Source of the DNA: Staphylococcus sp. ACRSN
GTDB lineage: Bacteria > Bacillota > Bacilli > Staphylococcales > Staphylococcaceae
Length of the DNA: 64,000 bases
Reading direction: 5' to 3'
Assembly: GCF_022346615.1 (NCBI RefSeq)
Contig: NZ_JAKRNS010000001.1
Coordinates: 310,001-374,000, forward strand
Within the stretch, counting starts at the first letter, position 1. Each line of letters opens with the position of its first letter. Below the pieces are notes generated by a model. That model worked only from the letters and a program-made list of their open reading frames with translations, did not search any database and was not told the DNA's origin. Position numbers and translations under genes: made by a program. This document shows positions 36,332 to 45,877 of this stretch, piece after piece.

Positions 36332-36346
36332 GAAAAACGCTTTCAC
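36332..36346 (-). promoter_or_regulatory. cre-like site in the pucR/permease divergent region
   Basis: On the minus strand TGAAAGCGTTTTTC follows the cre consensus TGWAANCGNTNWCA with two mismatches at its 3' end. It lies 70 bases before the permease ATG. The whole gap 36110-36416 is AT-rich; TTTTTGTT is repeated at 36279 and 36300 and could be regulator half-sites. Confidence 0.4.
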
Positions 36347-36416
36347 TAGTTATAAACTGTTTATAAAGGATTATATAAAAGATGATTAGCTTTTTATAGC
36401 AAAGGAGTTTTAAATA

Positions 36417-37907
36417 ATGGTAATAAAGGGGAAAGCCATGTCGCACGATGAAAGTTTTTTCGAAAAGCGTGGTTACAATAAAGACATCATACCTAAGACA
36501 CCTGCACAAAGAAATAACTCAGCTTTTAATTTTTTCACGTTGTGGATGGGCGCTGTGCATAACATTCCAAATTATACAGCGGTTGGAGGATTTTTATTAA
36601 TTGGTTTATCACCGCTACAAGTAATTATCGCATTAATTTTTAGTTCCTTCTTTATTGCATTACTATTAGTGGCTAATGGATATGCTGGATCGAAATATGG
36701 GATACCTTTTGCGATGCAATTAAGGTCTACATATGGAGATGTCGGTGCTAAATTGCCAGGTGTATTACGTGGTGTAATCGCAGGTATCGCATGGTTTGGC
36801 CTCCAGACATTTGCTGGTTCTCAAGCATTACATATTTTATTGAACAAAATTTTTCCTAATTTTAATGATATTGGTCATGGCGTAACGATTTTAGGAATTA
36901 CAATACCAGCATTGATAGCATTTTTGATTTTTTGGGCAATTAGTTTTGCTATAGGTTTTGGTGGTGGTGAAATATTAAATAAATTTACGGCGATATTGAA
37001 TCCACTTATTTATATAGTATTTGGTGGTATGGCGATTTGGGGTATCACAGTATCTGGCGGTGTGAGCAATATATTAAACTATGACATTGCTACTAAGACA
37101 GATGGTATGGTTTATCCGGCGATATTATCTTTCTTCTTAATATTTAATTCGCTATTAGGCGTATGGGCAGGACCAGGATCTAGTGTATCTGATTTTACAC
37201 AAAATGCTAAATCAACGAAAACTCAAATTATTGGACAAATAGCTGGTATTGTCGTTGCACATGTCTTATTCGCATTTGCAAGTGTGTTTATTATTATTGG
37301 TGGTTCGATTTATTTAGGTCATCAAGAATGGAATATCTTAACGATAATTAATGAGTGGAGTAATTTCTGGGCTATTCTTATTGCTACGGGTGTATTGTTG
37401 ATGACTACGATTTCAACGAATGCGACTAGTAATATTATTCCGGCAGCGTATCAATTAAGTGCGCTAATGCCTAAAATTGTTAACTATCGTAGAGGCGTTG
37501 TGATAGCGTGTATAGCGAGTGTAATGATTATGCCTTGGAAGATGATGGAAAATGAAGGCAGTATCGTAGTATTTTTAAATGCAATTGGTGCATTTTTAGG
37601 ACCTGTAGCGGGTGTTATGATTGTGCATTTCTATCTTGTGACACGTTGTCAAATCGATTTAGAGGCATTATATTTTGATATGTTTGATAAAGAAATCAAT
37701 ATTCAACGTATTAACATTTCAGCATATATCGCAACCATTGCTGGTGTCGTTATTTCCTTACTAGGATTCTTACCAGCATTTAAGGTTATTTCTGATTTTT
37801 CATGGTTTATCGGTTTCATGATTTCTAGTGTGATATACATTGTTTTGCACTATTTATTAAAGGTATTTTCTAAAGAAAAAGAAGGAGTGAAGTATAATGA
37901 AGTTTGA
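36417..37907 (+). CDS. pucI: allantoin permease (NCS1 family)
   Basis: 496 residues with about 12 helices. NCS1 hallmarks are FNFFTLWMGAVHNIPNYTAVGGFLLIGLSP at the start, SKYGIPFAMQLRSTYGDVGAKLPGVLRGVIAGIAWFGLQTFAGSQAL (read in parts), and LLGVWAGPGSSVSDFTQNA. This matches Bacillus PucI and E. coli AllW-type allantoin importers. AAGGAG lies nine bases before ATG 36417. Its last 11 bases overlap allB, so import and first step are coupled. Location between pucR and allB supports allantoin as the substrate. Confidence 0.9.
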   Translation: MVIKGKAMSHDESFFEKRGYNKDIIPKTPAQRNNSAFNFFTLWMGAVHNIPNYTAVGGFLLIGLSPLQVIIALIFSSFFIALLLVANGYAGSKYGIPFAMQLRSTYGDVGAKLPGVLRGVIAGIAWFGLQTFAGSQALHILLNKIFPNFNDIGHGVTILGITIPALIAFLIFWAISFAIGFGGGEILNKFTAILNPLIYIVFGGMAIWGITVSGGVSNILNYDIATKTDGMVYPAILSFFLIFNSLLGVWAGPGSSVSDFTQNAKSTKTQIIGQIAGIVVAHVLFAFASVFIIIGGSIYLGHQEWNILTIINEWSNFWAILIATGVLLMTTISTNATSNIIPAAYQLSALMPKIVNYRRGVVIACIASVMIMPWKMMENEGSIVVFLNAIGAFLGPVAGVMIVHFYLVTRCQIDLEALYFDMFDKEINIQRINISAYIATIAGVVISLLGFLPAFKVISDFSWFIGFMISSVIYIVLHYLLKVFSKEKEGVKYNEV

Positions 37908-39264
37908 TTTAATTATCAAAAATGGTTTAGTAATTTTAGAAAATGGAGAGCAAAATGTTGAGGTAGGCGTTAAAGATGGTAAAATTGCTGCAATTGGTCA
38001 TGATTTAGGTGAAGCAGTTAAGGTTATTAATGCTGAAAATCAAATTGTTTCTCCAGGCATGGTTGATGCACATGTGCATATTACTGAACCTGGCGGTGGT
38101 TATCGTGATGGTTGGGAAGGTTATGAAACTGGAACAAAAGCTGCGGCTAAAGGTGGAGTTACTTCATTTATAGAAATGCCCTTAAATCAAGTACCGGCAA
38201 CAACAGATAAAGCTTCCATTGAAGTGAAATTTGAAGCTGGTAAGAATGAACTTGCAGTTGATGTAGCAAGTTATGGTGGCTTGGTACCATATAATTTAAA
38301 CGGTGGTATTCAAGAATTAGATGAAGCGGGTGTTATCGGATATAAAGCATTTATTGCTACTTGTGGTGATCGTTCAATTGAAGGTGATTTCCAAGATGTA
38401 GATGATTATTCACTTTATGAAGGTATGAAACAAATTGCGAAGACTGGAAAAATATTATCTATCCATTCGGAAAATGCTGCAATCACAGACCGTTTGGGTC
38501 AGATTGCTAAAGAAAATGGTGAAACAACATTAAGTGCTTATGTAGATACGCGACCGGTATTTACTGAAGTTGAACCCATTCGTAAGATTATCTTATTTGC
38601 AAAGGAAACAGGGTGTCGTGTGCATATTGTACATGTCGCTTGTGAAGAAGGTGTAGATGAGGTGATAAAGGCACAGCAAGAAGGTGTAGATATTACCTGT
38701 GAAACATGTACACACTATTTATATTTTTATAAAGAAGAATTAGATGAAATTGGACCGGTAGTTAAATGTTCACCACCAATTCGTGAGCAATCACGTTTAG
38801 AGGGTATGTGGCAACGCGTTATCAATGGTGAAATTGGATTTGTTACTTCGGATCATTCGCCATGTACACCTGATTTGAAAGCGACTGATAATGCTTTTGA
38901 AGCATGGGGTGGCATTGCTGGATTACAAAATAATGTAGATGTACTTTTTGATGAAGGAGTACAAAAACGTAAGATGTCATTAAAACGATTTGCAGAAATA
39001 ATTGCTACTGAGCCAGCAAAACGATTCGGTATGTACAATAAAGGGAGCATATCAATAGGCAAGGACGCAGATTTTGTACTTATTAAACCAAATTCATCTT
39101 ATACATTAACTGAGGAAGATTTGGAATATCGTAATAAAATGAGTCCATACCTTGGTAGAGAGATTGGTGCACAAGTTGCTAGAACAATCTTGAGGGGTCA
39201 AGAAATTTATAACCAAGAAACAGGTGTAGTAGATAAAAGAAATGGTCGTTTTATTAATTTTTAA
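37897..39264 (+). CDS. allB: allantoinase
   Basis: 455 residues, amidohydrolase superfamily. Metal ligands are His59 and His61 in DAHVHITEPG, the carboxylated Lys150 in GYKAFIATCGD, then SIHSENA, HIVHVACEEG and the aspartate of TSDHSPC. Spacing and the ITEPGGGYRDGWEGYETGTKAAAKGG region fit allantoinase rather than dihydroorotase. It opens allantoin to allantoate. It overlaps the permease gene by 11 bases and ends at a strong terminator, so pucI-allB is a two-gene operon. Confidence 0.94.
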   Translation: MKFDLIIKNGLVILENGEQNVEVGVKDGKIAAIGHDLGEAVKVINAENQIVSPGMVDAHVHITEPGGGYRDGWEGYETGTKAAAKGGVTSFIEMPLNQVPATTDKASIEVKFEAGKNELAVDVASYGGLVPYNLNGGIQELDEAGVIGYKAFIATCGDRSIEGDFQDVDDYSLYEGMKQIAKTGKILSIHSENAAITDRLGQIAKENGETTLSAYVDTRPVFTEVEPIRKIILFAKETGCRVHIVHVACEEGVDEVIKAQQEGVDITCETCTHYLYFYKEELDEIGPVVKCSPPIREQSRLEGMWQRVINGEIGFVTSDHSPCTPDLKATDNAFEAWGGIAGLQNNVDVLFDEGVQKRKMSLKRFAEIIATEPAKRFGMYNKGSISIGKDADFVLIKPNSSYTLTEEDLEYRNKMSPYLGREIGAQVARTILRGQEIYNQETGVVDKRNGRFINF

Positions 39265-39274
39265 TGACAGTAAA

Positions 39275-39323
39275 CAATCCTTTAATGAAGCACGTCAAAT
39301 GTGCATACATTAAAGGATTTTTT
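39275..39323 (+). terminator. pucI-allB terminator
   Basis: AATCCTTTAATG pairs with CATTAAAGGATT, an inner GCAC/GTGC stem lies in the loop, and six T follow. The gap to 39488 shows no gene. Confidence 0.88.
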
Positions 39324-39488
39324 GTAAGTAAATATTTATTTTTAATATAAAGCGAATTGTTGAGAGAAAGTGGGTTAGCGTAATATGTGATAGTACTAGT
39401 ATTTGCAATGTTGTGTATACTTTTATTTAATTTGTTTGATTGATGTAATAAAATATCATGCTATACGTTATTATGAACATAAATCAAC

Positions 39489-40088
39489 TCATATCTTGTT
39501 ATCGTTATTTAAAATAAGTGAGTTTAAATGATCTATTTGATTGTATGCAGTTATTTTTCCATGTGTATCATCTAAATATAGAGAAGTAATGCCACCGTTG
39601 TTCAATCGTGACACACCAGTACCTATGCGACCATTTGAATAGTGATATGCAATTGCGTTGATGAATGCACCATGCGAAACGATAAGGATATGTTGATCTT
39701 TATATTGTTGTTTAACTTTGTTTAATCCTTTTAAGAAGCGCTTAGTAACCATGTCAGCATGTTCTTTTTTAGGATAATCACGGTTTGGATACAATTTATC
39801 TCGTTCTGCAAACGTTAAACCTTCAGCTTCGCCAAATCCTACTTCAATAAATTCTTCCATTTCAATTAATGGTATTTCAAGTTTAGATTGAATAATTTCT
39901 GCTGTTTTCCGTGCCCGCTTTAGAGGACTTGTTATAATAATGTCCCAATCTTTTGCTTCAAGGTATTCGCCACAGGCTTTAGCTTGTTGTAACCCAGTTG
40001 AGTTTAAGGCAATATCTGTTCGACCTTGCAATCTACCGGCAGTGTTCCATGCCGTTTCACCGTGTCTTATAAAACTAATATGCGTCAT
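39489..40088 (-). CDS. histidine phosphatase family protein (GpmB-like)
   Basis: 199 residues. The catalytic strand ISFIRHGETAWNTAGRLQGRTDIALNSTG (in parts) has RHGE with His at about 8, then ITSPLKRARKTAEI, VGFGEAEGLTFAERD, and HILIVSHGAFINAI with the second histidine. It is a cytosolic phosphatase of the broad-specificity GpmB/PhoE/CobC type and is distinct from the one at 9129. The ATG at 40086-40088 follows AGAGG by nine bases. It is on the opposite strand inside the ureide island, and a direct link to ureides is not evident. Confidence 0.88.
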   Translation of the reverse strand: MTHISFIRHGETAWNTAGRLQGRTDIALNSTGLQQAKACGEYLEAKDWDIIITSPLKRARKTAEIIQSKLEIPLIEMEEFIEVGFGEAEGLTFAERDKLYPNRDYPKKEHADMVTKRFLKGLNKVKQQYKDQHILIVSHGAFINAIAYHYSNGRIGTGVSRLNNGGITSLYLDDTHGKITAYNQIDHLNSLILNNDNKI

Positions 40089-40171
40089 TGTAATCAACCT
40101 CTGAATATTTTTTGTTTAGTAATTACTTCATGCTTCATAGTTTCTCACTAGTGAAGTATATTTACAAAAAT

Positions 40172-40211
40172 AAAAACCGCTTCTGTTGATATTTCATCAG
40201 AAGCGGTTTTT
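40172..40211. terminator. bidirectional terminator of the second M20 gene
   Basis: A perfect 14-bp inverted repeat AAAAACCGCTTCTG ending in five T on both strands. Confidence 0.88.
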
Positions 40212-40238
40212 ATTGATTTTGTTTCAATGAAAATGAAA

Positions 40239-41486
40239 TTAAACAAGTGTTGTATCTAATTTTGATAATTCTATTGTTGTATCAATCATTACTTGTATGC
40301 CTTTCTCAATCTGAGAAGGCGTGACAGATTCTTCAGGAGAATGACTGACACCGTTTTTACATGGAATGAAAATCATGCTTGTCGGACATATTGGAGCAAA
40401 ATTCATTGCATCGTGACCTGCGCCACTGTACATATAGCGATAGGTGAAATTTTGATTGATACAACTCTGTTCTGTAATATTTGCCATTTGTTGATTAAGA
40501 CTACGTGGCTCATCGTGGCCTAAGTCTATTAATTGGTGGGATAAGTTACGTGCTTCGACAGTTAATTCAATTTGTTCTTTAATTTCACTAACAACGCGTT
40601 CCCGGATATCTTGCTTTTTGCCGCGAATATCGATTAGTAATGTTACCTCACCTGGAATGGCATTCATCGTATTAGGGTAAACTTGTGCATAGCCTACGGT
40701 AGTTACTATGCCTTGAGCGTGATAAGTTTTACCTATAGATTCAATTTTTAAAATGATTTCAGCGGCTGTTGTTAAAGCATCACGGCGCATGGGCATTGGT
40801 GTCGAACCTGAATGGCTAGTTACACCTTGAATTTGCAGTTTGAACCTATGAGGCGCAGCGATATCAGTAACAATACCGATATCTTTCTTATTATTTTCTA
40901 AAATTGGTCCTTGCTCAATATGTAATTCTAGAAAGGCTTTGATTTTATTTCGTTCGAATAACGCTGTCTTACCGTTCATATCTTGTGCCAATGGAGCAAC
41001 GATATCATATAAAACATTGCCATCATTATCCTGTATTGATTTCATATCATTTTTGGTCATTTTACCAGTAAGATATTTACTGCCTAAAGTCGCTTCGTTA
41101 AAGCGTGTAGATTCTTCACATGCAAATGCGATGATAATAATTGGATGATCTGTTTCTATATGATGTTCATTTAAATACTCAACGACTTCTAATGCACCAA
41201 GCACGCCGAGCAATCCGTCATATTGGCCACCATCTTTAACTGTATCTATATGAGAACCGAGTACAATTGGCTTTAAATTTGGATATTTACCTTCTCTTCT
41301 AGCTATTACGTTTCCAAAAAAATCAAAATAGACATCAAGTCCGGCTTTTTGACAAAGCATTGAAAACTTAAGTGCTGCTAACCGTTCAGGTTGACTAAAA
41401 GCAATGCGGTTAATTCCACCATTTATTTTATTGCGAGCAAAGTTATTAAAAGTATGGAAATTCTCAATTACATGATCTATATTCAT
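40239..41486 (-). CDS. M20 family amidohydrolase, AllC/ureidoglycolate-amidohydrolase-like paralogue
   Basis: 415 residues, hydantoinase/carbamoylase branch of M20. All metal ligands are present: GSHIDTVKDGGQYDG (His and Asp), CEESTRFN, LELHIEQGPILE and SGAGHDAMNFA. The lid-domain HSGSTPMPMRRDA arginine motif is also intact. Family members hydrolyse allantoate, ureidoglycolate or N-carbamoyl amino acids with release of ammonia and carbon dioxide. A true AllC is encoded at 42491, so this one may act on ureidoglycolate or a carbamoyl amino acid. It overlaps the esterase gene by 4 bases and follows it in one operon. Confidence 0.85.
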   Translation of the reverse strand: MNIDHVIENFHTFNNFARNKINGGINRIAFSQPERLAALKFSMLCQKAGLDVYFDFFGNVIARREGKYPNLKPIVLGSHIDTVKDGGQYDGLLGVLGALEVVEYLNEHHIETDHPIIIIAFACEESTRFNEATLGSKYLTGKMTKNDMKSIQDNDGNVLYDIVAPLAQDMNGKTALFERNKIKAFLELHIEQGPILENNKKDIGIVTDIAAPHRFKLQIQGVTSHSGSTPMPMRRDALTTAAEIILKIESIGKTYHAQGIVTTVGYAQVYPNTMNAIPGEVTLLIDIRGKKQDIRERVVSEIKEQIELTVEARNLSHQLIDLGHDEPRSLNQQMANITEQSCINQNFTYRYMYSGAGHDAMNFAPICPTSMIFIPCKNGVSHSPEESVTPSQIEKGIQVMIDTTIELSKLDTTLV

Positions 41487-42316
41487 TGTTTATCTCCTCC
41501 ATAATGTTGGACAATTTGATTTAGAAATTGAACTGCTTTGTCGTATATATTGATACTTTTTTCACTGACTGTTCGATCAAAATCATGTGTGTTAAGTGAT
41601 AGTGATTCAAAATGACTTTCTTCTATAAAACGATGTATGTGTTCACTTTCGCTATACGGTACATCAGGATCTCCGATACAATGAACGATAAAGGTTGGTG
41701 GAAACGACTCTAGTTGTTGAGGTGAAATGTTATATTTATGATGAGATGAAGACTGAACGCCTAAATAGTTTATCCATTGTGCTTGCCCTCTAGCATATAA
41801 ATAAAGTGTATATCTAGCTTGTATTGGACCAGTTATCAAGGGTTCTTTTTGAATCAATTGAGTGATGATTGTTGGAGAAAGTTGTGATGATAAAGATTGG
41901 AATTGCTTATTAGGTCTTAAGAATGCAGGTACATGTATACGTGAATAACCATAAAAATCGATTACACCTGCTACATTTTTATGTAATGCGACAAGCATGG
42001 CCAAATAAGCACCAGCCGAACGACCAAATGTGAATATAGGCAGTTCAGAATAAAGTTGTTCAACATAATCAAAGGTTGCAAAGGCATCATCTTTAATTAT
42101 ATCCAAAGTACTCTCTGGTGCTAAACGATAAGAAGCTAGTACCAAATGATAATCATTAGTCAGTAAATTAATATATTCCGGTGCTAAGTCATCAGGCTGT
42201 CCGAAGATTAGTCCACCACCATGATAATAAACAATAACACCTTTAGCATTTTCTTTTTTGGCAGAGATTACGGTATATGGTAATGAAAATCCATCTGTTG
42301 TTGTAAGTTGAGCCAA
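41483..42316 (-). CDS. alpha/beta hydrolase, HGGG (hormone-sensitive-lipase-like) type
   Basis: 277 residues. The oxyanion motif is YYHGGGLIFG near 31-40 and the nucleophile elbow FGRSAGAYLAM near 97-107 (GxSxG). The acid lies in CIGDPDVPYSESE near 227-239, and the region NTHDFDR near 254 holds the candidate catalytic histidine. The substrate is unknown; such enzymes cleave short esters or amides. The start is TTG at 42314-42316 with AAGGGGG eight bases upstream. It is the first gene of a two-gene operon with the M20 paralogue, which hints at a two-step hydrolysis, for example ester then ureido group. Confidence 0.82.
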   Translation of the reverse strand: MAQLTTTDGFSLPYTVISAKKENAKGVIVYYHGGGLIFGQPDDLAPEYINLLTNDYHLVLASYRLAPESTLDIIKDDAFATFDYVEQLYSELPIFTFGRSAGAYLAMLVALHKNVAGVIDFYGYSRIHVPAFLRPNKQFQSLSSQLSPTIITQLIQKEPLITGPIQARYTLYLYARGQAQWINYLGVQSSSHHKYNISPQQLESFPPTFIVHCIGDPDVPYSESEHIHRFIEESHFESLSLNTHDFDRTVSEKSINIYDKAVQFLNQIVQHYGGDKQ

Positions 42317-42443
42317 AATGAATCCCCCTTAATTTAGATATATTAAGCTAATTATATTATCTCAAAGAAATTTTAAGAAGTATTTGTATAAAACGAATAA
42401 AAACAGCGGTTATTATTGTATGAATTGTGAATGATTACAAAAA

Positions 42444-42457
42444 TGAAAACGCTTATA
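42444..42457 (+). promoter_or_regulatory. cre site upstream of allC
   Basis: TGAAAACGCTTATA matches the cre consensus TGWAANCGNTNWCA at 13 of 14 positions. It lies 34 bases before the allC start, so CcpA repression by preferred carbon sources is likely. Confidence 0.6.
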
Positions 42458-42490
42458 ATTGAAAATGACATAACAAAGGAGTTGAAATGT

Positions 42491-43723
42491 ATGGATATCC
42501 GATCTTCTTTTGAAGCTTTAGACAAAAAAATCACGAGTTATGGTGGTTTAGATGGCGGTGGTATTACACGTTTGCTCTATACAGAAGAATGGTTAAATGC
42601 TGTACAGGGTTTAAGAGGATTATTAAAGGAAAAAGGTTTTACAACACGTTTTGATAGTGTAGGAAATCTTATAGGTCGTATCGAGGGCAGTAAATATCCT
42701 GAGGAAACGATTATGTCCGGTTCACATATTGATACGGTAGTTGAAGGTGGTCATCTAGATGGGCAGTTTGGTGTACTTGCTGCTACAGTTGCGATGGAAT
42801 CATTGCAAGCAGCCCATGGTCAACCGTTACGTTCATTAGAAATACTAGCATTAGCAGAAGAGGAAGGCAGCCGTTTTCCTTTCGCATTTTGGGGAAGTAA
42901 GAACTTTTTCAATTTAGCTGAGAAGGCGGAAGTAGAATCAATTACTGATGCAAAAGGCATCAAGTTTGAAGATGCAATGCATCAATCTGGATTTGACTAT
43001 CGAACATCAGATAACGATTACAGTGATGTGAAATCATTTGTAGAGGTACATATAGAACAAGGTAAAGTGCTTGAAACAGAACAAAAATCAATCGGAATTG
43101 TTGAAGGTATTGTTGGACAAAAACGTTATACAGTTAACTTAAAAGGGGAAGCAAACCATGCCGGGACAACGCCAATGGGCTTAAGAAAGGATGCGGTTGT
43201 AGCATTCAGTAAGATAGCGGTGGAATTAACAGAACGTGCTGAAATGATTGGTGACCCACTCGTAATTACTTTTGGACGAGTAGATCCCGTGCCCAATACG
43301 GTAAATGTAGTACCAGGGGAAGTAACGTTCTCGATTGATTGTAGGCATATTAATCAAATAGAATTAGATCAATTTGCATCAGAAATTGATAAATGTATCA
43401 AACGTATAGCAGAAGATGAAGGCGTCTCATACGAAATCGATTTATGGATGGATGAAGCACCTACATTAATGGATAAACGCTTAGTAGGAGAAATTACTAA
43501 GGCTGCGAAACAAATAGTAGGAGAATCGGATTGTAAATTGATGCCTTCAGGCGCAGGTCATGATTCACAAATTTTTGCTAAACACGTGCCTACAGCAATG
43601 ATATTTGTACCTTCGATAAACGGAGTGAGCCATAATATCGAAGAAGAAACAGAAATGGATGATTTGGTTAAAGGTATCGAAGTATTAAAGCAAGTGTTGT
43701 ATCAATTGGCTTATGAAGAATAA
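42491..43723 (+). CDS. allC: allantoate amidohydrolase
   Basis: 410 residues, the M20 allantoate amidohydrolase type. Metal ligands are in GSHIDTVVEGGHLDGQFGV, AEEEGSRFPFAFWGS, VEVHIEQGKVLE and PSGAGHDSQIFA, and the lid has NHAGTTPMGLRKDA. AEEEGSRFPFAFWGS closely matches the AllC form seen in E. coli. It hydrolyses allantoate to ureidoglycine, ammonia and carbon dioxide. I chose the ATG at 42491 because AAGGAG is nine bases upstream; the frame is open 20 codons further, but without a ribosome site. It begins the allC-allE-allD unit. Confidence 0.93.
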   Translation: MDIRSSFEALDKKITSYGGLDGGGITRLLYTEEWLNAVQGLRGLLKEKGFTTRFDSVGNLIGRIEGSKYPEETIMSGSHIDTVVEGGHLDGQFGVLAATVAMESLQAAHGQPLRSLEILALAEEEGSRFPFAFWGSKNFFNLAEKAEVESITDAKGIKFEDAMHQSGFDYRTSDNDYSDVKSFVEVHIEQGKVLETEQKSIGIVEGIVGQKRYTVNLKGEANHAGTTPMGLRKDAVVAFSKIAVELTERAEMIGDPLVITFGRVDPVPNTVNVVPGEVTFSIDCRHINQIELDQFASEIDKCIKRIAEDEGVSYEIDLWMDEAPTLMDKRLVGEITKAAKQIVGESDCKLMPSGAGHDSQIFAKHVPTAMIFVPSINGVSHNIEEETEMDDLVKGIEVLKQVLYQLAYEE

Positions 43724-43853
43724 GCGATAATGACATAGTTTTAAATTTATATTGATGTTTTATATATGAGTTGTGAAAGTTTAGAAACAATAATATCAAG
43801 ACAAAGATGCAAAAAAAGCATATATCAATAATATAAAGGAGCATGACATATTT

Positions 43854-44642
43854 ATGGGTTATATTAATCATAATCAAGGATATAGAGAAGGTTTACTAGA
43901 AACACGTTCTGTAATAAAAAAAGATAATTACGCATTAATAACACCAGATGGCTTAGTTAATAATGTAGTTCCTGGCTTTGAAGATTGTGATGTAACGATT
44001 ATGGGTACGCCAAGATTGGGTGCACGCTTTGTAGATTATATCGTTACACTCAAAAATCAAGGTGGAAATCGCCAAGGTTTTGGTGGGGATGGTGTACAAA
44101 CATTTATCTTTGTTGAATATGGCAATATCAACGCTTATGCAGGAGACGAAAAATATGAATTAAGTGCTGGAGGCTATCTGTATGTACCATCACATTTAGT
44201 CATGACCTTTGAAAATAGTAATCAAAATAAAGACAGTCGTGTATTTTTATATAAAAAACGCTATCAACCATTAGCAGGCTATGAACCTCAAGTTGTAACT
44301 GGTAATGTCAACGAAATGGAACAAGTACCTTATGAAGGAATGGAAGAAGTGAAAGTACTAGATTTATTACCGAAAGAACTTGCTTATGATATGAATATTC
44401 ATATTTTATCATTCAAGCCAGGGGCTTCGCATGGTTATATTGAAACTCATGTTCAAGAGCATGGTGCATATATTTTAAGTGGCCGTGGCATGTACAACTT
44501 AGATAATGAGTGGATGCCAGTAGATAAAGGTGATTACATCTTTATGGGTGCATACTCACCTCAAGCAACATATGCAGTAGGTTTAGATGAACCTTTTGCT
44601 TACATCTATTCAAAAGATGCAAATAGAGATATTGAAATATAA
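43854..44642 (+). CDS. allE: (S)-ureidoglycine aminohydrolase
   Basis: 262 residues, a bicupin like E. coli AllE/YlbA (261 residues). The start [43 protein letters not shown] (in parts) is diagnostic, and the C-terminal cupin holds the metal site in [24 protein letters not shown] (Glu, His, His, and a further residue). It converts ureidoglycine to ureidoglycolate and ammonia. A Shine-Dalgarno AAAGGAG lies 12 bases upstream. It lies 130 bases after allC with no terminator between, and 15 bases before allD. Confidence 0.94.
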   Translation: MGYINHNQGYREGLLETRSVIKKDNYALITPDGLVNNVVPGFEDCDVTIMGTPRLGARFVDYIVTLKNQGGNRQGFGGDGVQTFIFVEYGNINAYAGDEKYELSAGGYLYVPSHLVMTFENSNQNKDSRVFLYKKRYQPLAGYEPQVVTGNVNEMEQVPYEGMEEVKVLDLLPKELAYDMNIHILSFKPGASHGYIETHVQEHGAYILSGRGMYNLDNEWMPVDKGDYIFMGAYSPQATYAVGLDEPFAYIYSKDANRDIEI

Positions 44643-44657
44643 GAAAGGTTGTTATGG

Positions 44658-45689
44658 ATGGATGAAGAAGCATTAATTTATGTTGATCGTTTACAACTAC
44701 GCCAATTATTTCTTAAGAAATTAACTCGTGCAGGATTGCCAGAGATCTATGCTGAAAAGACGGCGGACTTGATGATATTTGCAGATGAAAGAGGCATTCA
44801 TTCACATGGGTCTGTACGAATGCAATATTATGCTGAACGTATTATAAAACAAGGTATTAATATAGAACCGAAGTTGAAATTCACGAAGACAGGTCCTTCA
44901 GCAGGGACATATTTTGGAGATAATACGGTTGGACATTATGTAGCATTCGAAGCTATGAAAGAAGCCATTGAACTTGCTAAAACAAGTGGCATTGGTATGG
45001 TAGGCGTGAAGGAAATCGGTCATAGTGGCGCAATAGGTTACTTTGCACAACAAGCGGCATACGAAGGTATGGTTGCACTGACTGTGTGTCAATCTGACCC
45101 TATGGTTGTGCCATTTGGAGGAACTGAACCCTATTTTGGAACAAATCCTATTGCTTTTGCGAGTCCACAGCAAGTAGGCGAACCCATATTATTCGATATG
45201 GCAACAACTGTTCAAGCCTGGGGTAAGATTTTAGATGCACGTTCAAAACACAAATCAATACCAGAACATTGGGCTGTTGATAAGCATGGAAAACCAACAA
45301 AAGATCCCTATCAAGTATCGGCATTATTACCAGTAGCAGGAGCAAAGGGTTATGGATTAATGATGATGATTGATGTTTTAGCAGGTGGTTTATTGGGATT
45401 ACCTTTTGGTAAACATGTAAGTTCTATGTATGAAGATTTAAGTGAATATAGGAGATTAGGTCAATTTCACATCGTCATTAACCCAGCATTCTTTGGGGAT
45501 AGACAGTTGTTTTTGCAACAAGTTTCTGAAATGGTAAAGGAATTACATGATATCTCTCCTGCTAAAGGGTTTGACCAAGTATATTATCCAGGTGAAATAC
45601 AAGAGAAAGTAAAACAACGTTATGCAGAAAGTGGTATACCAATTGCACAAAGTATCTATGATTATCTAATTTCTGATGCAATTTATTAA
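44658..45689 (+). CDS. allD: ureidoglycolate dehydrogenase, first paralogue
   Basis: 343 residues, the LDH2/MDH2-type (non-Rossmann) dehydrogenase. The family motif ADERGIHSHGSVRMQYYAERI carries the catalytic His of HSHG; NAD is bound around GVKEIGHSGAIGYFAQQA and VVPFGGTEPYFGTNPIAFASP. It oxidises ureidoglycolate to oxalurate with NAD. A TTG nine bases earlier overlaps the Shine-Dalgarno, so I take ATG 44658. Directly behind allE; a terminator follows. A second, similar copy is at 45878. Confidence 0.9.
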   Translation: MDEEALIYVDRLQLRQLFLKKLTRAGLPEIYAEKTADLMIFADERGIHSHGSVRMQYYAERIIKQGINIEPKLKFTKTGPSAGTYFGDNTVGHYVAFEAMKEAIELAKTSGIGMVGVKEIGHSGAIGYFAQQAAYEGMVALTVCQSDPMVVPFGGTEPYFGTNPIAFASPQQVGEPILFDMATTVQAWGKILDARSKHKSIPEHWAVDKHGKPTKDPYQVSALLPVAGAKGYGLMMMIDVLAGGLLGLPFGKHVSSMYEDLSEYRRLGQFHIVINPAFFGDRQLFLQQVSEMVKELHDISPAKGFDQVYYPGEIQEKVKQRYAESGIPIAQSIYDYLISDAIY

Positions 45690-45701
45690 TGCGTTGTATA
45701 T

Positions 45702-45776
45702 AGAAGTTACTAGTATTATTTACGAATTTTATCTTTTGATATCAAATGATTGTAAATCTTGAGTGACTTCTTTTTT
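45702..45776 (+). terminator. terminator between the two allD paralogues
   Basis: AGAAGTTACT pairs with AGTGACTTCT (one G-U) across a 50-base loop, followed by six T. It splits the ureide genes into an allC-allE-allD unit and an allD2-fdrA unit. Confidence 0.7.
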
Positions 45777-45846
45777 ATTATGAAATTCAACTAAATAAAG
45801 GGCAATGAAAATTCCTTAATGTACTTTTATATTAAAAATAAATTAT

Positions 45847-45862
45847 AACAAACATATTTGTT
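45847..45862 (+). promoter_or_regulatory. operator-like palindrome before the second allD paralogue
   Basis: AACAAA-CATA-TTTGTT, perfect 6-bp arms directly before the AAGGAGG of the next gene. It could bind a regulator or simply be an mRNA hairpin. Confidence 0.3.
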
Positions 45863-45877
45863 GAAGGAGGTATAGAC

